64,000 nucleotides of DNA from Chrysoperla carnea (GCF_905475395.1 NC_058337.1:112586368-112650367), one strand, 5' to 3'. Shown: positions 26,555 to 38,691, numbered from the stretch's first letter. Made by a program: numbers and translations. Notes: generated by a model from the letters alone, not told the origin.

Positions 26555-27381
26555 CAGGGCTTCTTAAACTATGGGTCGCGACCCCATTTGGGGTCGCGTA
26601 GCAAAATTCTGGGGTCGCGAGAGGTAAAAATACAATTTAACAGAAAATGTTTTTTAACTTGTAAAATAATTGTCATAAAGATAAAATAACAATTATCGTA
26701 GATAATAATATATCATAAAATCTTCTAGTTCGGAAAGATTGTTTGTACCTGCATTTCTATTAAGAGTATTATAATAACTTGAATAACATTTACTATGAAT
26801 TATGAAATTTTATTGGAATTAATAAAAAATATAAATTTATTTTTGTCAATCTCTAAAAGCCGAAATAATCCCGAGAAATAATTATCAACAAAATTTCTAG
26901 GTATTATTGCTGAAGAAACAGCTTTAACACATATTAAATCCCAATATCGTTCAGCGATAAAAAATGTTGAAGAGGTCTTACGCCCAGCAGTTTCAAACAT
27001 TCCACCAAGATTTGATTTGTTATGCAATAAAAAACAGGCACATCCATCTCATTAAATTTTTAACTTATACTTTAATTTAATACTTACCACGCAACTACTT
27101 GAATATATTCGAGAGAATTAAGACGGTCAGAATCCACTTTTATTTTTGAAACTATAATAAATACAATTTTAGAATTTTTTGTGCAATTTTTAATTTTAGA
27201 TTTTTGTATGTTTCAAAACGAATTCTAAACTTATATATTTTCATATGTATATGTATATTGTTACCTAATAAATAAATCATCAAAAAATATTAATTTATTT
27301 TCCTTTTATATTTGTATGAGGTCGTCAAGAAACTCGCAATCATAAATGGGGTCGTGAATTACAAAAGTTTAAGAAGCCCTG
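26555..27381 (+). mobile_element. hAT element (ZBED5/Charlie-like), internally deleted
   Basis: Both ends are visible: the left begins CAGGGCTTCTTAAACT and the right ends AGTTTAAGAAGCCCTG, its inverted counterpart. It is flanked by a perfect 8-bp target duplication TCCTAAAT (26547-26554 and 27382-27389), the hallmark of hAT insertion. The inner ends repeat GGGGTCGCG words. At 827 bp it is far too short for a full hAT and contains only the 3' end of a transposase frame (26894-27055). It is a deletion derivative that needed transposase from elsewhere. Confidence 0.85.
26894..27055 (+). pseudogene. hAT transposase C-terminal fragment
   Basis: A 53-codon segment and stop, in the element's own orientation. 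It includes LTHIKSQYRS, RPAVSNIPPRFDLLC and the end KKQAHPSH, which matches the typical C-terminus of ZBED5-like hAT transposases (dimerisation region, then a KQAHPSH-type end). The BED zinc finger, catalytic core and most of the protein are absent. The open frame on the opposite strand (26800-27027) is its shadow. Confidence 0.7.
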
Positions 27382-27389
27382 TCCTAAAT

Positions 27390-28352
27390 TATTCAGTTAA
27401 GTCAAGGTCTCAAAGCTTAAAATTTAAAGGTCACAAGACATAAATTTCCAAAATAATTGAATTTATTTATATTTTAGTAAACTATTAATTTTTGTGATAT
27501 CCGAACAAATATCCGTGAAAACAAACGACAAACCATAACAGTAACAGCGTTTTTTTTTAAATAGAATTATTTGAAAATATAATTATTTAAAAATATAAAA
27601 CGCTCTACCACGTATAGCTTAGCTCAAAATAAATGAATTTAACTAAACAGGCCCTAGTAAAAGTTGCTTCGTTTTGGCGCTATACGCTCTTGAAGTTTCA
27701 ATTTTGAAAGCATTTTTTTCCATAACTTTAGACCGGATAGCCCGATTTTGATAAAATTGGGTCAGGTGACACTGTTTTTCATACAAAACAACTCATATCA
27801 AGCTAATAAGTAATATCCATTCATAGGTGAAAAATGTGGGGTTTTTGGTAGCTAAATTCCCCCAAATTTTTACGCCTGTGGAAATAAAATATTTTAAGTG
27901 TAGAATTTAGATAAAGTTAACTATTTATAACAAAAAAATTTGCAATTTTAAGCTTTGGTAGCGGAAAGATGTGCACAAAAAATAGTTTCGAAAAATTGAT
28001 TCAGATATATTTTAAATAAAGACCTTTTATCAACAACCTGTATATTATCTATGATTGGAACCGTACCGTATAACATTGTGTATATTATATATAATAAGCT
28101 TGGAAAAAAACCGTAAACAATACCCATCCATGTGTATTAAAAATAAAAGGCCTGTAAATACCTCGTTTAGATCTTTACCATCATTTATGTAAAAAACTTA
28201 AATACACATAAGTGAAAAATTTTAAAATTCACAACAAAATTATCCAAAAACCCTAATTTTTTAACAAGTTCTTAAAACCAAATTTTTATTAAGCACAATT
28301 GACTATAGTAAAACGTTAAGCCTAATATCATTTTCTTTTCATTTTGTTACAG
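27390..28352. other. Stretch before the 28.35-kb exon, probably its intron
   Basis: No coding sequence. A polypyrimidine-rich run CTTTTCATTTTGTTACAG leads to the acceptor at 28351-28352. The block at about 27640-27900 is less AT-rich and could be an unclassified repeat. Confidence 0.4.
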
Positions 28353-28602
28353 TGGATCAGGGCCATCGGATCGACCACATTTAGATTCCAGTGGATCAGA
28401 TAGTGAATCAGAATCAGCTCAAACATCACATAAAAATTCAAATAGTGGTAACATCACCACTCCATATTCAAGTGGTCCAGTGGGAGCAACAACACAGATA
28501 AGTTATGCAGCTCTAGGTCCTAGTGGACCAATCGGGCAAGCATTGGGACAATCTATGTATACCACGGGGTCAGCAGTGCTTCATGATTATCAGACATTGT
28601 GA
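28353..28602 (+). CDS. Terminal coding exon of an unidentified plus-strand gene
   Basis: A 250-bp exon follows a strong acceptor (CATTTTGTTACAG). Its first base finishes a split codon; then 82 codons run to TGA. The peptide begins GSGPSDRPHL, has an acidic serine run SSGSDSESES (about residues 11-21), is rich in Ser, Gly, Thr and Ala throughout, and ends AVLHDYQTL. Codon use and composition differ sharply from the AT-driven noise around it, so I take it as real coding sequence. It shows no folded domain; such low-complexity tails are common at the C-termini of transcription factors and other regulators. The upstream exons were not found: the incoming intron is long or the rest lies left of the window. 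I do not recognise the gene. Confidence 0.6.
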
Positions 28603-28991
28603 CAGTGGTTACAAAACAGTGGCTATAATGAGTAAAAGAAATGTATATTAAAAAAAAAATTGTCAATCATTTTTTAGTGTTGGATCTTTTAAAAAAAATT
28701 ATAGAAGGAGAGCTGATTGTTGTAAACACGCCTTAATAATACTAAACTTTAATTTTTATAAAGCAATATTTCTTATGTGTTTACCAAACATATACATGGG
28801 TCAAATTCCTTTAAAAAACATTTTCCGAAAATGACCAATTTTCAGCACTTTGACCAACTTTCGGAACTTGTTCAAAGGTACGCTTAAGGCTAGAATTGAT
28901 AAAAATTAAACCTTAGTGTTATCAGAGAGCATCTACTAGAATCAGCTTGGACCATTAATAAATTTATGAAAAATAATTTTATATTTAAAAA

Positions 28992-28997
28992 AATAAA
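28992..28997 (+). terminator. Candidate polyadenylation signal of the 28.35-kb gene
   Basis: AATAAA 390 bp after the stop codon of the exon ending at 28602. A GT-rich stretch (GTGTGTGTGGCTGTG, about 29071) follows 75 bp downstream, as expected for a downstream element. Confidence 0.4.
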
Positions 28998-31900
28998 TGT
29001 AAAATTTGTAATAATTTATTTAGTTTCTTTCTCGAATGTGGAAATTTTTCTTTCTTTTTTTGCTTAAAAAAGTGTGTGTGGCTGTGCAATTAAATTATGT
29101 TTCAGCATAAATTTTTTGGTATGAAAATTCTTTCCATTGAAGGAAATTATGGAAAATTTGTATCAATATATTATTATATATAAATGAAAAAAAAATGTTA
29201 TTTTATTTTAAATTAATTTTAGTACAGGCGATACACCATTAAAAGGCTCTTTTTGGAATAAAAATTGTCATTTGAAAGAGTTTTGCATGAGTTTTTAAAC
29301 AAGAAAAGAATATCAAAAAATTAGAGCGATTATTAAAAACACTTGTAGCCAAGTCTTTAGTCTGAAAAATTGGTAAGGACTATGATATGCATGGCACAAA
29401 CATGAATTGCTAGAATCCCTGCAAAAGGCCTTTATAGCTTATCCGATTATTTTCTTTCACGTTTTCTTCGAATTATAACGATTTAAAACTTTTTTTTTGA
29501 TATTAATTTTTGCTCAATAGACCTGCCTCTCCCTGAAATATGTAAAAATTGTGACACTATTCATCAGTTTCGTATCAGTTTGGCGTAATTGACAATTGTC
29601 AGGGAGGACTAAAAATGTTTTTTGGATGAATTCTAAGAACTGATGTGAGTGGTGTCCATGTCAAAGTTTCGACACATTTTTCGAAGAAAAACAAACTTCT
29701 AAGAAAACAAGGCCCAAAAAATAACCAGGAGTAAAGTGTCACTTTCGATTCAACGCTATTAGTCAAAAATTAGTCTTCACTCTTCTAAGATCAAAATGAT
29801 CTACGAAAAAAGGATAAATTTTTTCCTCCTACTGAAATCATTGGAAAAATTTAAGTCAAAGCTTGCTGTCACACGCATCAATGTTCAGATACATTATTTC
29901 GGTGTTAGACAACTTCAAATCTTAAATATTCAATAAAAATTACCAAAAAATAAACCCAAAATCTTATTTTATTAATTTTTAATTTGTATAACTGGCTCAA
30001 ATTTTAGATGCCACCATTGTGTACCTACAATAATAAAATATCTGAAAAAGAGAAGTGAAAAAATGGCAAAAGACCTAAGAAGGCTTAATTTGCTTAAATT
30101 TTTTTGGAAATGTTGATGGATAGAGCTGTTTTCAACTAAAAGGTAGTTTTTTACTTGCAATAAATTCCTAAAACTATTTTTAGGTCTCTAAAATGTTTAT
30201 AATATTTGTCTGCTAGCATTCACGACATTGAACAGAAGTCGAAAGAAATTTGTATTCGGGCAACATTCTTGCCAGGTTCTTTTGCCACAGAGATTATATA
30301 ATGGAACTCTCGCATCTAATCTAATCAAATGGCAATGATTATTCAAAAATTGCGGTACACACTAACCAAATGAAAATTGTGTAACGTCTGTACTAAAAAT
30401 TTAAATAATGTATTTATTATATAATTTTTAGTTATATTTTTAGAGAGAGTTTGGAAATTTTATTTATGAGAAACACATTCTTCTGTTTTATTTTTCCAGA
30501 AATAAAAAAAAGAACCTACTTTGATATTTTAAATCTCTTTTTAGACAAACCACAAATTTTAGGCGTAAGGTATTTAAATATAAATAATATATACGCATGC
30601 TCAATATTATACAAAAAAACTAACTTCACTTCAATTTTTAATAATTCTAAATTATTACGTTAGACAATTTTTAATTATGATACCTCATTTTCGAGTATAT
30701 TTCAAAAATATTTATTTTAGAAGTTTAATCAATCGAATTTTTATCCAAAACTAAAAGAAAAAAATGATCATTTACTGAACAGATTTTTTCATCGAATCAC
30801 ACGAAGAAAGCAATAAAGCACTAATGATAGAAAAATTGATTTCTTTCATTCAAAATTAATATTTCGGCTCGTTTAAGTCGCTGTTCCATAAATGATTGCT
30901 TTTACTCGTGTGCTTGATATCATTAAAAATTAATCGAACTTTGATAATTTGATTAACGGCAAGAAAATATTACAACTATGTCAAAAATAGAAATAAGGTT
31001 TCCCCAAAAAAGTTGCTTTGTTGGTTTAATTCAATAATTTAATTCAAGGTTTTATAAAATAAACATTTTTTGTTAAACTGCATCCGACTTTGCGTCAGAT
31101 CTGATAGCTCTGTTGTTTTAACCCAATGAGTAATCCAAGTTTTGCCTTGAATGCCAAACACAACATAAAAAAGACCAAATTTTCTTTTGTTTATAAGTAA
31201 ATTTACTACAATTTGAGGGTAAGACCGACATCTCGAAAACCCAATAGTTTCCAAAATACATAGTCTGTGGTAAGTATTTGTGTCTAGGGAGGGTTACCTT
31301 TGTGTCTGTGGTAGTTTTACGCATGCCTACAAAATATGAAATTAATCCGCCATTGAGTACTTATTATTTTAAATGTGGTCTAAGATAGGACCCGGGTCAT
31401 CATTAGTCACACTACTTTTATAAAAGTAAGTAAAGGAAATGATTACGCAGTTCTGAATCTCAAAAACATAAGTCTTTTAACTATTTCCTGTAGATTTTTA
31501 CCCTTTGAAACTGGAAAACATTAAAAAACTTCTATTACATCAGAGTTTCTTGCAAAACTCAATTGAAAAATTAGGAAACCTCGTAACCTTGGAATACTTC
31601 GTTAATTTATACATAATTGCAAAATTATAATCAAAAATTTTGACAGCTTTCTCGAAAAGGGCAAAAATGAATATAATTTCTAAAGCAGATTAATCCCAAC
31701 ATGACTTCTATTTTTGACGTAGCTATAATTATTCCCTGCTGTGGTATCTTAAGCATATGATCTACAAAAATAGGCATTTTTTAAAATATAAGCTGCTAAA
31801 TACTTTGTTTGCACAAATAAAAACAACATAAATCAAAAATTCTAAGCTCAAACAAAAAAACCTTGTACAATAAATTTTTATTGAAATTTCAATAAAAAGC

Positions 31901-33860
31901 TACATATATTTAACAAAAAATACAAAACACTTGACACTTGAAATATAATAAATGCACAGTTTTAGAAATTATGGAAATATAAAAAAAATAAATAAACAAA
32001 TATTATTAATAAAAAGAAAATTATGTAGATAATGTAGATAACTGCAATATAACAATCATTAATTGTTTACATTTTAGCTGACCATAGCTCCATAGCTGTA
32101 ATTATTGCCATGAAACTGAAAAAAAAAATGTTAAAATATTCATTATAAAATCCGTTAATATTTATCTTGTAATCAAGAGCTTAAAAGGAAAATGTGCTTG
32201 CAAATTATTAGGATCAGAATTATCAGCTCAAAATAAGACATAAATATACCAAAATAATTCAAATAATTCCCGTTTCTAAAATTTCCATATTTTATTTACT
32301 TGTGACGGTGAAGCTGATAAAATTTTGTCGTTTCTCCCAATAGAAAAAGCGAATAATTTGTGAAAGATTCTATTTTATGGCTAAACACTAAAAAGAAAAA
32401 GATTGAAATAAGAACCTGATTTTGTAAGGAAACATGGTTATTTTGGAAACATGGAAATGTATAAAAGTTGACATTCTGAGTCCTGCAAAATACATGAAAT
32501 ACGATCTGCGAATGTAAGAACAAATAAGACTAAAGGACCGAAAAGAGGTGGTGTAGAAATATTTTGAAAAATTTAGTTTGTTGTCCCAAGTGGGATTCAA
32601 GAACACTAATTTAATTCTTATAATTTGCAAAATCAACTTTCTCATCAAAGCAATTACACTCTGGACATAAACCACCGATTTGTAAACATAAAAAAATATA
32701 CTCAAAACTGATTTATGTAAAATTTTACTCAAATTTTTGATTTTTTTTTTAAATTGTTAAAACTAATTGTAAAAAATTTAGTTGAATAATTAAAAAAAAG
32801 TTCCATAAAATTCCCAATAGATTTTTTTAGAAATGTTTATTATAATTTTTTCAAAATATGTCGCCTTATTCAGCTTAGAAAATATTAAAACTAAGATATT
32901 AATAATTGTAACTGAACGTACTCTGGAAAATTTCTGAAATACCTGCAGAATTCTTGGAACAAAACAAAAAATGGATATTCAATTTCAATAAAAAAAAAAT
33001 AACTTTTAATGTAATTCACTAAATAAACAAATTTAAAAAAATGATAACTTTATTTTTCATTTATTTTTTCCCAAATTTTTTCAGCAAATACGTATTCTGA
33101 CTAACAAATTACGAAATCAATACAATAAAATATTTACCACTTGCTTGATTTTGTATTTGTATAATTATAAAAATTCGAATTTCTAAATTTCATCCTAAAC
33201 GCCCAAAATTAAAAAATACAAAAATATAATTCATTTTATGATTAGATGCATAATTTCTGAGATATCATTCCACAAGAAGATGGAAATTTAGTTTAAAGAT
33301 ACATCTTAAACACAGGAAATTTGTTTAAAGATCTTTTGTTTTTTTTTTTGTTTTCTATTTGAATGAAAATTATCATAGTGGATTATCGTACTCGAAAAAC
33401 ACTCTAATTTTACCACTTAACATTCACCTACGAGGTATGGCCTGTAATTCAACGAGGGGTAATAAAAAATCAAGTCTGTTTGGTCAAGATTTTTATGGTC
33501 GTCCTGTTTTTCAACAGCCATTTAGCGATTTTAAATCATATCTTATTTGCTTAATGCTATAGCCGAAAGGTTGATGTGAGTTGTTTTCAATTTGTAAGTA
33601 CATTAAGAAGGTAAGTTTGATTTAGGAAGAAATGCATCTCAAAAAAAATTCAAACCAGGTTTACTGAGTTAAAATAGTGCTCTTAGTTGCATCCAGTTTC
33701 CACAAACAGAAAAATTCCTATTTAATTATTATAATTAACAAATCTAGTTTTATTAAATTTAATAGAGGGGAAAATTATAAACAGTGCGCTAAATTTGCTT
33801 ATTACACTAATAAGCTATTTTTGCATGAAAAACAGAGCAGAAAAAGTGTAAATACATAAC
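28998..33860. other. Gene-free AT-rich stretch
   Basis: About 4.9 kb without a supported gene. The minus-strand frames at 31039-31324 and 32296-32732 overlap one another in different frames, have no recognisable motif and no splice context, and are judged noise; so is the plus frame 33359-33562. Confidence 0.4.
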
Positions 33861-34374
33861 AGGTTGGCTGATAAGTCCCCGGTCTGACACATAGATGGCG
33901 TCGCTAGTATTAAATGCATATTATTTTTATATAGTACCAACCTTCAAATGATTCGTGTCAAAATTTGACGTCTGTAAGTCAATTAGTTTGTGAGATAGAG
34001 CGTCTTTTGTGAAGCAACTTTTGTTATTGTGAAAAAAATGGAAAAAAAGGAATTTCGTGTTTTGATAAAATACTGTTTTCTGAAGGGAAAAAATACAGTG
34101 GAAGCAAAAACTTGGCTTGATAATGAGTTTCCGGACTCTGTATTTTTTCCCTTCAGAAAACAGTATTTTATCAAATACGAAATTCCATTTTTTCCATTTT
34201 TTTCACAATAACAAAAGTTGCTTCACAAAAGACGCTCTATCTCACAAACTAATTGACTTACAGACGTCAAATTTTGACACGAATCATTTGAAGGTTGGTA
34301 CTATATAAAAATAATATGCATTTAATACTAGCGACGCCATCTATGTGTCAGACCGGGGACTTATCAGCCAACCT
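33861..34374. mobile_element. Palindromic mariner derivative (head-to-head 5' ends)
   Basis: Starts AGGTTGGCTGATAAGTCCCC and ends with its exact inverse. Left arm 33861-34098 (238 bp) and right arm 34138-34374 (237 bp) are almost perfectly complementary; one base is missing in the right arm. A 39-bp spacer, 34099-34137, continues the left arm's coding sequence. Each arm is the 5' end of a mariner: the terminal inverted repeat, the leader, and the first codons of a transposase frame. The terminal sequence resembles mellifera-subfamily mariners, from memory. A clear TA target duplication is not visible at the very ends. Confidence 0.85.
34038..34137 (+). pseudogene. Mariner transposase N-terminal fragment
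   Basis: ATG at 34038 opens a frame reading MEKKEFRVLIKYCFLKGKN and then EAKTWLDNEF, the start of the N-terminal DNA-binding region of mariner transposases. After about 33 codons it runs into the inverted second arm, so later residues are antisense translation of the same start. It encodes no functional enzyme. Confidence 0.7.
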
Positions 34375-36417
34375 ATTACATATCCTACAAGAGTGAAGAA
34401 ATGGTATATTATACTATACTTATGTGTGATGGTGTTGGCGCAGGGAAGACAACGTTTTAAACTTTATTTTTACAATTTGTTTTTTTTACAATTACAACAT
34501 GAGCACTTTTTCTAACAACAACTTACAAAGGAATCTAGTTTATCACATACCAGTCCTAAAACGCCTAGTAAAGTCTCGAATGTATCAAACTTCGAACATT
34601 TTTATTAAACACCTGTACCTTTTTCTATAAACTAGGTTTCTAACTATTAAAAAACGTATATGTACCTACTTATAATTTACATACTAATACGTTTATTCTT
34701 TATACTCCAAGCAAATAAGACATTTGGTTACTTAAAGCTGTATGATTTTATTTTTTTTAAAGGACTTTCGGGACCCGTATCTTGCAGCTCTTGTCAAATT
34801 ATATATATTTATACATATATGTATCGATTTTCGCTGATTTTTTACGATTTTAATGTTTAAATCTTAAATATCGAATGCAAAAATGAATTATAGTAGTTCC
34901 AGAATAATTTTAACAACAAATACCCTCAACAGAGCCTATAAATTTTGAATATACAGAGGTTTTTAAAAAAAAAACTTTTTGCTTGAACTATTAGAAATGT
35001 AAATAATTGCCATCTTGTTGTAGTTTCAATAATGTGATTGAACTAATAAAATTAAAGCACTTAATTTCTTTTTATTTTAAATATTATATAAATTAATTAC
35101 AATCGCCTTTCTACATAAAAACCATAAATATCGTTGTCGAAAACTAACTTATTGCTTAAGTATTTTCTAATTTTCTGAGTGAATGTTTTCGCCCCGAAAT
35201 CGAAATTAAAAATTGTATTATACATTTATGCTTTGAACTGTCGACCTTATAACCATATCAACTATAAAAATAGTTTATAGTCAAAATTAATTCTGAGATA
35301 AGAATTCACTTTAGAGATAGGAATTGTATTAAATGTGCTAAAAGATTTCAAAAGAAATACCCAGATGGATATTTTCTATCAAATTTTTTTCCTCGTTTTT
35401 ATTCCCAACTTAGGTGCTCCGTGAAAGAGAACGCTTCACTACTGACGATTTTCTTATGTAAGAAGTTATCCAACATGGCATAAAGAGTACGCATACAAAT
35501 TCTCAAAGGTGATGTGATAAGTATCTAAGTTTATAGCTCGAATTAATATAAAAAATTAGTAGAACTGGAAAGTTATTGATGTACCCTTTAAAAGTAATAT
35601 ACATCACAATTCATTTAAGCAATGGTTTAAATTTGTAATAAATTTTCTATAAAAGTATGTACAATTGTTTTTTCAACTTTTTTGCATGTAAAAATAATAT
35701 CTGTGTCTAATTTGAATAACTATTGTTAAAAATCCCCCCTTATAGGCTTCTAAAAATCTATAAAACATTGGAGTTAATAAAAATATTGTATATCAAATAT
35801 GTATTTTTATTGTAAAATAATATAAATTTTTTATAAAAATCGACGGTTTTTTCTTGTAATAAATATCACCTTATTATATTTGAAAATTTTTATTTGCCTA
35901 TTTATTTATTTATTTTATTTCTTATTTTTTTATTTTTTGTTATTTTTTAAAATATATTGTTTTTATAATTTTTATTATTGGATTACTATTTACAAGTTTA
36001 GAATAATTCGCTATTTTCGTTTTTAATGCAATGCATTATAATATTACAATGGAAATTGTCTCTGTTTATAACACTATAAGACAACTTTCAACCATGATAC
36101 GTGATAGCGGTTTAAGATACTTGAGAGAAAACATTAAATTATTAGGGGGAGAAATTAAAAAACTCTTTTAATAACAATGTAATCTTTGGCTTGTTCAAGA
36201 GCCAAGTGCGAATCTTGATAAAATAACTGAATACTCATTTCTAATCTAATATATGCTTTATTTCGAACGCCAAGCTGATTAACGGCGTAACTAATTCATT
36301 TTCGAAATAATATTTCCAACTGAATTGTTTGTTTTTTATACGGTATCACTTTTCATTTTCAAATTTAAGGTGTTTAAAAAAGATGTATCCTTGGAGCTCA
36401 ACATTTTTTGCAATTTT
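34375..36417. other. Gene-free AT-rich stretch
   Basis: No supported gene. The segment 35780-36010 is especially T-rich with repeated TTTATTTATTTATTTTATTT-like wording. The short plus frames near 34660 and 36325 are noise or part of the next repeat. Confidence 0.4.
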
Positions 36418-36867
36418 TATACCATGCATATGTGTAATATGGAAGGTATACTAAGTTTAAGTCCGTCCGTCCATCAGTCCGTCTGTCGACTCGATAACTC
36501 CAAACGAAAAAAGATATCAAGCTGAAATTTTTACAGCGTACTCAGGACGTAAAAAGTGAGGTCGAGTTCGTAAATGCGCAACATAGGTCAATTGGGTCTT
36601 AACCTATGGGTCCGTAGGACCCATCTTGTAAGCCGCTAGAGATATGACAAAAGTTTAAATATAAAAAATGTTCCTTATCAAAAAATAAACAACTTTTGTT
36701 TGAAACATTTTTTCTTAAACAACACTATTTACCCGTGAGGGCGCAAATTAGGCGTAAATTGTTTAGTATGTATTATATAAATTGTATATGTATGTGCAAT
36801 GTGATCAATACTATTTATGCATGGCATTTCAACAATTAACTCAGTCAATTGCTTGTTTTCACTTATT
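36418..36867 (+). repeat. Dispersed (GTCC)n-bearing repeat, copy 4
   Basis: Opens TATACCATGCATATG, has a short (GTCC)n tract (about 36462-36486), the AAAGATATCAAGCTGAAATT block, a run GGGTCCGTAGGACCCATCTTG containing an internal palindrome, and ends CAATTGCTTGTTTTCACTT. It is 100-130 bp shorter than copies 2 and 3; the segment between the opening and the microsatellite is deleted. It ends 400 bp before the DHRS7B start codon. Confidence 0.75.
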
Positions 36868-37272
36868 TCTTTGAAAATTTTTTTTCGCACTTACTTTTGA
36901 AGATTATTCAACTTTTCGATCAAAAGTGCTGACATCTGCATTTGTTTTTCTTTGCAAATGGCGGATATTTGTCCACAAGTATGATAAGTGCTGCCAATTT
37001 TAGTAATGTAATTAAATCTTGAACTACCATTAAAGATCTCTGTATTACCGGTGTCAAATTATTGACATTTGATAATTGTTGACATTACTACACAACAATT
37101 TACACGGACTACCAAAACTGGAATCACCGAGATAATATTAACCAACAAAAATAAAATAATATTGAATTGAACGATTATTAAACTGGAAAATCTTTAAGAA
37201 TATTTTGGTGACAATATTTTAAATTATTTATTTATTTTAACAAAACAGCAAATTAACCTCATATAATTAAAA
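36868..37272. other. Upstream region of the DHRS7B-like gene
   Basis: No coding sequence. It should contain the promoter and 5' untranslated region of the gene starting at 37273. No TATA box or initiator can be chosen with confidence in this AT-rich context. Confidence 0.35.
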
Positions 37273-38691
37273 ATGACTAATAAAAATGCCGAACAAAGTA
37301 CAACAAACAGTAATGAAATATTACCTATACTTTATTGGGTATTAGGATCTATTTGGGCTCCAATTACACTACCATGGATTATTTATCAAATGTTAGGTAC
37401 TTTACATATGAAATATAAACGCACAAATTTAAATAGTAAGGTAAGTAAATTTGTGTGCCACATTTGAAGAACGAATTTTGTTAAAAAGTAATACTTGCAG
37501 GTTGTTCTAATTACGGGAGCTAGTTCAGGTTTAGGCGAAGCATTAGCCCATGCATTTTATGCCGCTGGTTGTAGAGTAATACTTGCTGCAAGACGTAAAA
37601 ATGAATTGGAACGTGTGAAAAAAGATCTTTTAGAAAGTCATCAGGTATTTTATTCTAAGTATTAATTATTCAAGAACATCCTAATCTTTATCATCTTTTT
37701 TTTAGACGGTTCCCACACATGTTCCTATTATTTTACCATTAGATTTGACTGATCTGCCTTCCCTACCGAAGAATATTGAAACTGTTTTGGGGATTTGTAG
37801 TCAAATAGATATTTTAATAAACAACGGTGGAATTACTAGTCGAGGAAATGTTTTAAATACTGATTTAGGCGTTTATGAGAAATTAATGTTGGTTAATTAT
37901 TTTGGACAAGTTTGTTTGACAAAAGGTATTTTTGAATTCGTTGAGATCTAATCGCTAATTTAAAGCTTACTTAGTATAATTTTTTTAGCTGTACTACCAT
38001 CAATGGTTGAACGTAAAAGTGGACATATTGTACTCATAAGTAGCGTACAAGGTTTAATTGGAATTCCAAATCGTTCAGCTTACGCTGCCTCTAAACATGC
38101 TATTCAAGCATTTTGTGATAGTTTACGAGCAGAAGTAGCCGAACATAATGTTGAAGTTACAGTCGTATCACCCGGATACATTAAAACTGAATTATCTTTA
38201 AATGCCTTAACTGAAAGTGGTTCTAAATATGGAAGTAAGTAAATTTTAAACATTTAATCAGAAAAATTACTAACCCATCTCTTAAAGTCCCCTTGATTTC
38301 ACACTTACAAACAGTAAAATTTTCGTCGGAAATAACCCTGGGATAAAATTTTGCTTAGAAATATAATGATCTAGATTTTACAACGTCCAAATAAAGATCT
38401 AACTAACTTTAGCTTTTCTCCGAAGGGAACATAACAAAAATTTCTAATTTTACTTGGTAAATTCGATAATATCGATTCGATAATTTCATACTATTTTCAG
38501 GAATGGACGAAAACACAGCTAAGGGCTATTCAGCAGAATATGTAGCTGAACAAATTGTGCGTGCAGTTGTGGAGAAAAAGAATGAAGTTATAATTGCACC
38601 ACCAACAGCCAGAATTGCAGTATATCTTAGAAGGTTGTTACCTTCCGTGTATTTTTGGATAATGAATAAACGGGCAAAAAACGAAGTGTAA
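37273..38691 (+). CDS. DHRS7B: DHRS7B-like short-chain dehydrogenase/reductase, complete
   Basis: Five coding exons: 37273-37440, 37501-37644, 37706-37925, 37989-38234 and 38501-38691, all with GT-AG introns and consistent phases, giving 322 residues (human DHRS7B is about 325). Residues 18-38 form a hydrophobic N-terminal anchor ([20 protein letters not shown]). The Rossmann cofactor motif TGASSGLG is at 61-68, the structural motif is NNGG at 143-146 (usually NNAG), the catalytic serine is in LISSVQG (about S196), and the YxxxK pair is Y209/K213. SPGY and KTELSLNA follow as in classical SDRs. The family comprises membrane-bound NAD(P)(H)-dependent oxidoreductases; human DHRS7B is linked to ether-lipid synthesis at peroxisomes and ER. 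The start is in good AAAA-ATG context. Orthology is well supported by sequence; substrate is not. Confidence 0.93.

Noticed and set aside
26800..27027. 75-codon minus-strand frame
   Set aside because: It is the reverse strand of the hAT transposase C-terminus, which is clearly coding on the plus strand.
32388..32732. 114-codon open frame on the minus strand
   Set aside because: No recognisable motif; it overlaps another open frame in a different phase, and codon use reflects AT-rich DNA.
34029..34308. Several overlapping frames of about 60 codons on both strands
   Set aside because: They are mirror images produced by the mariner palindrome; only the first 33 or so codons from 34038 correspond to transposase.
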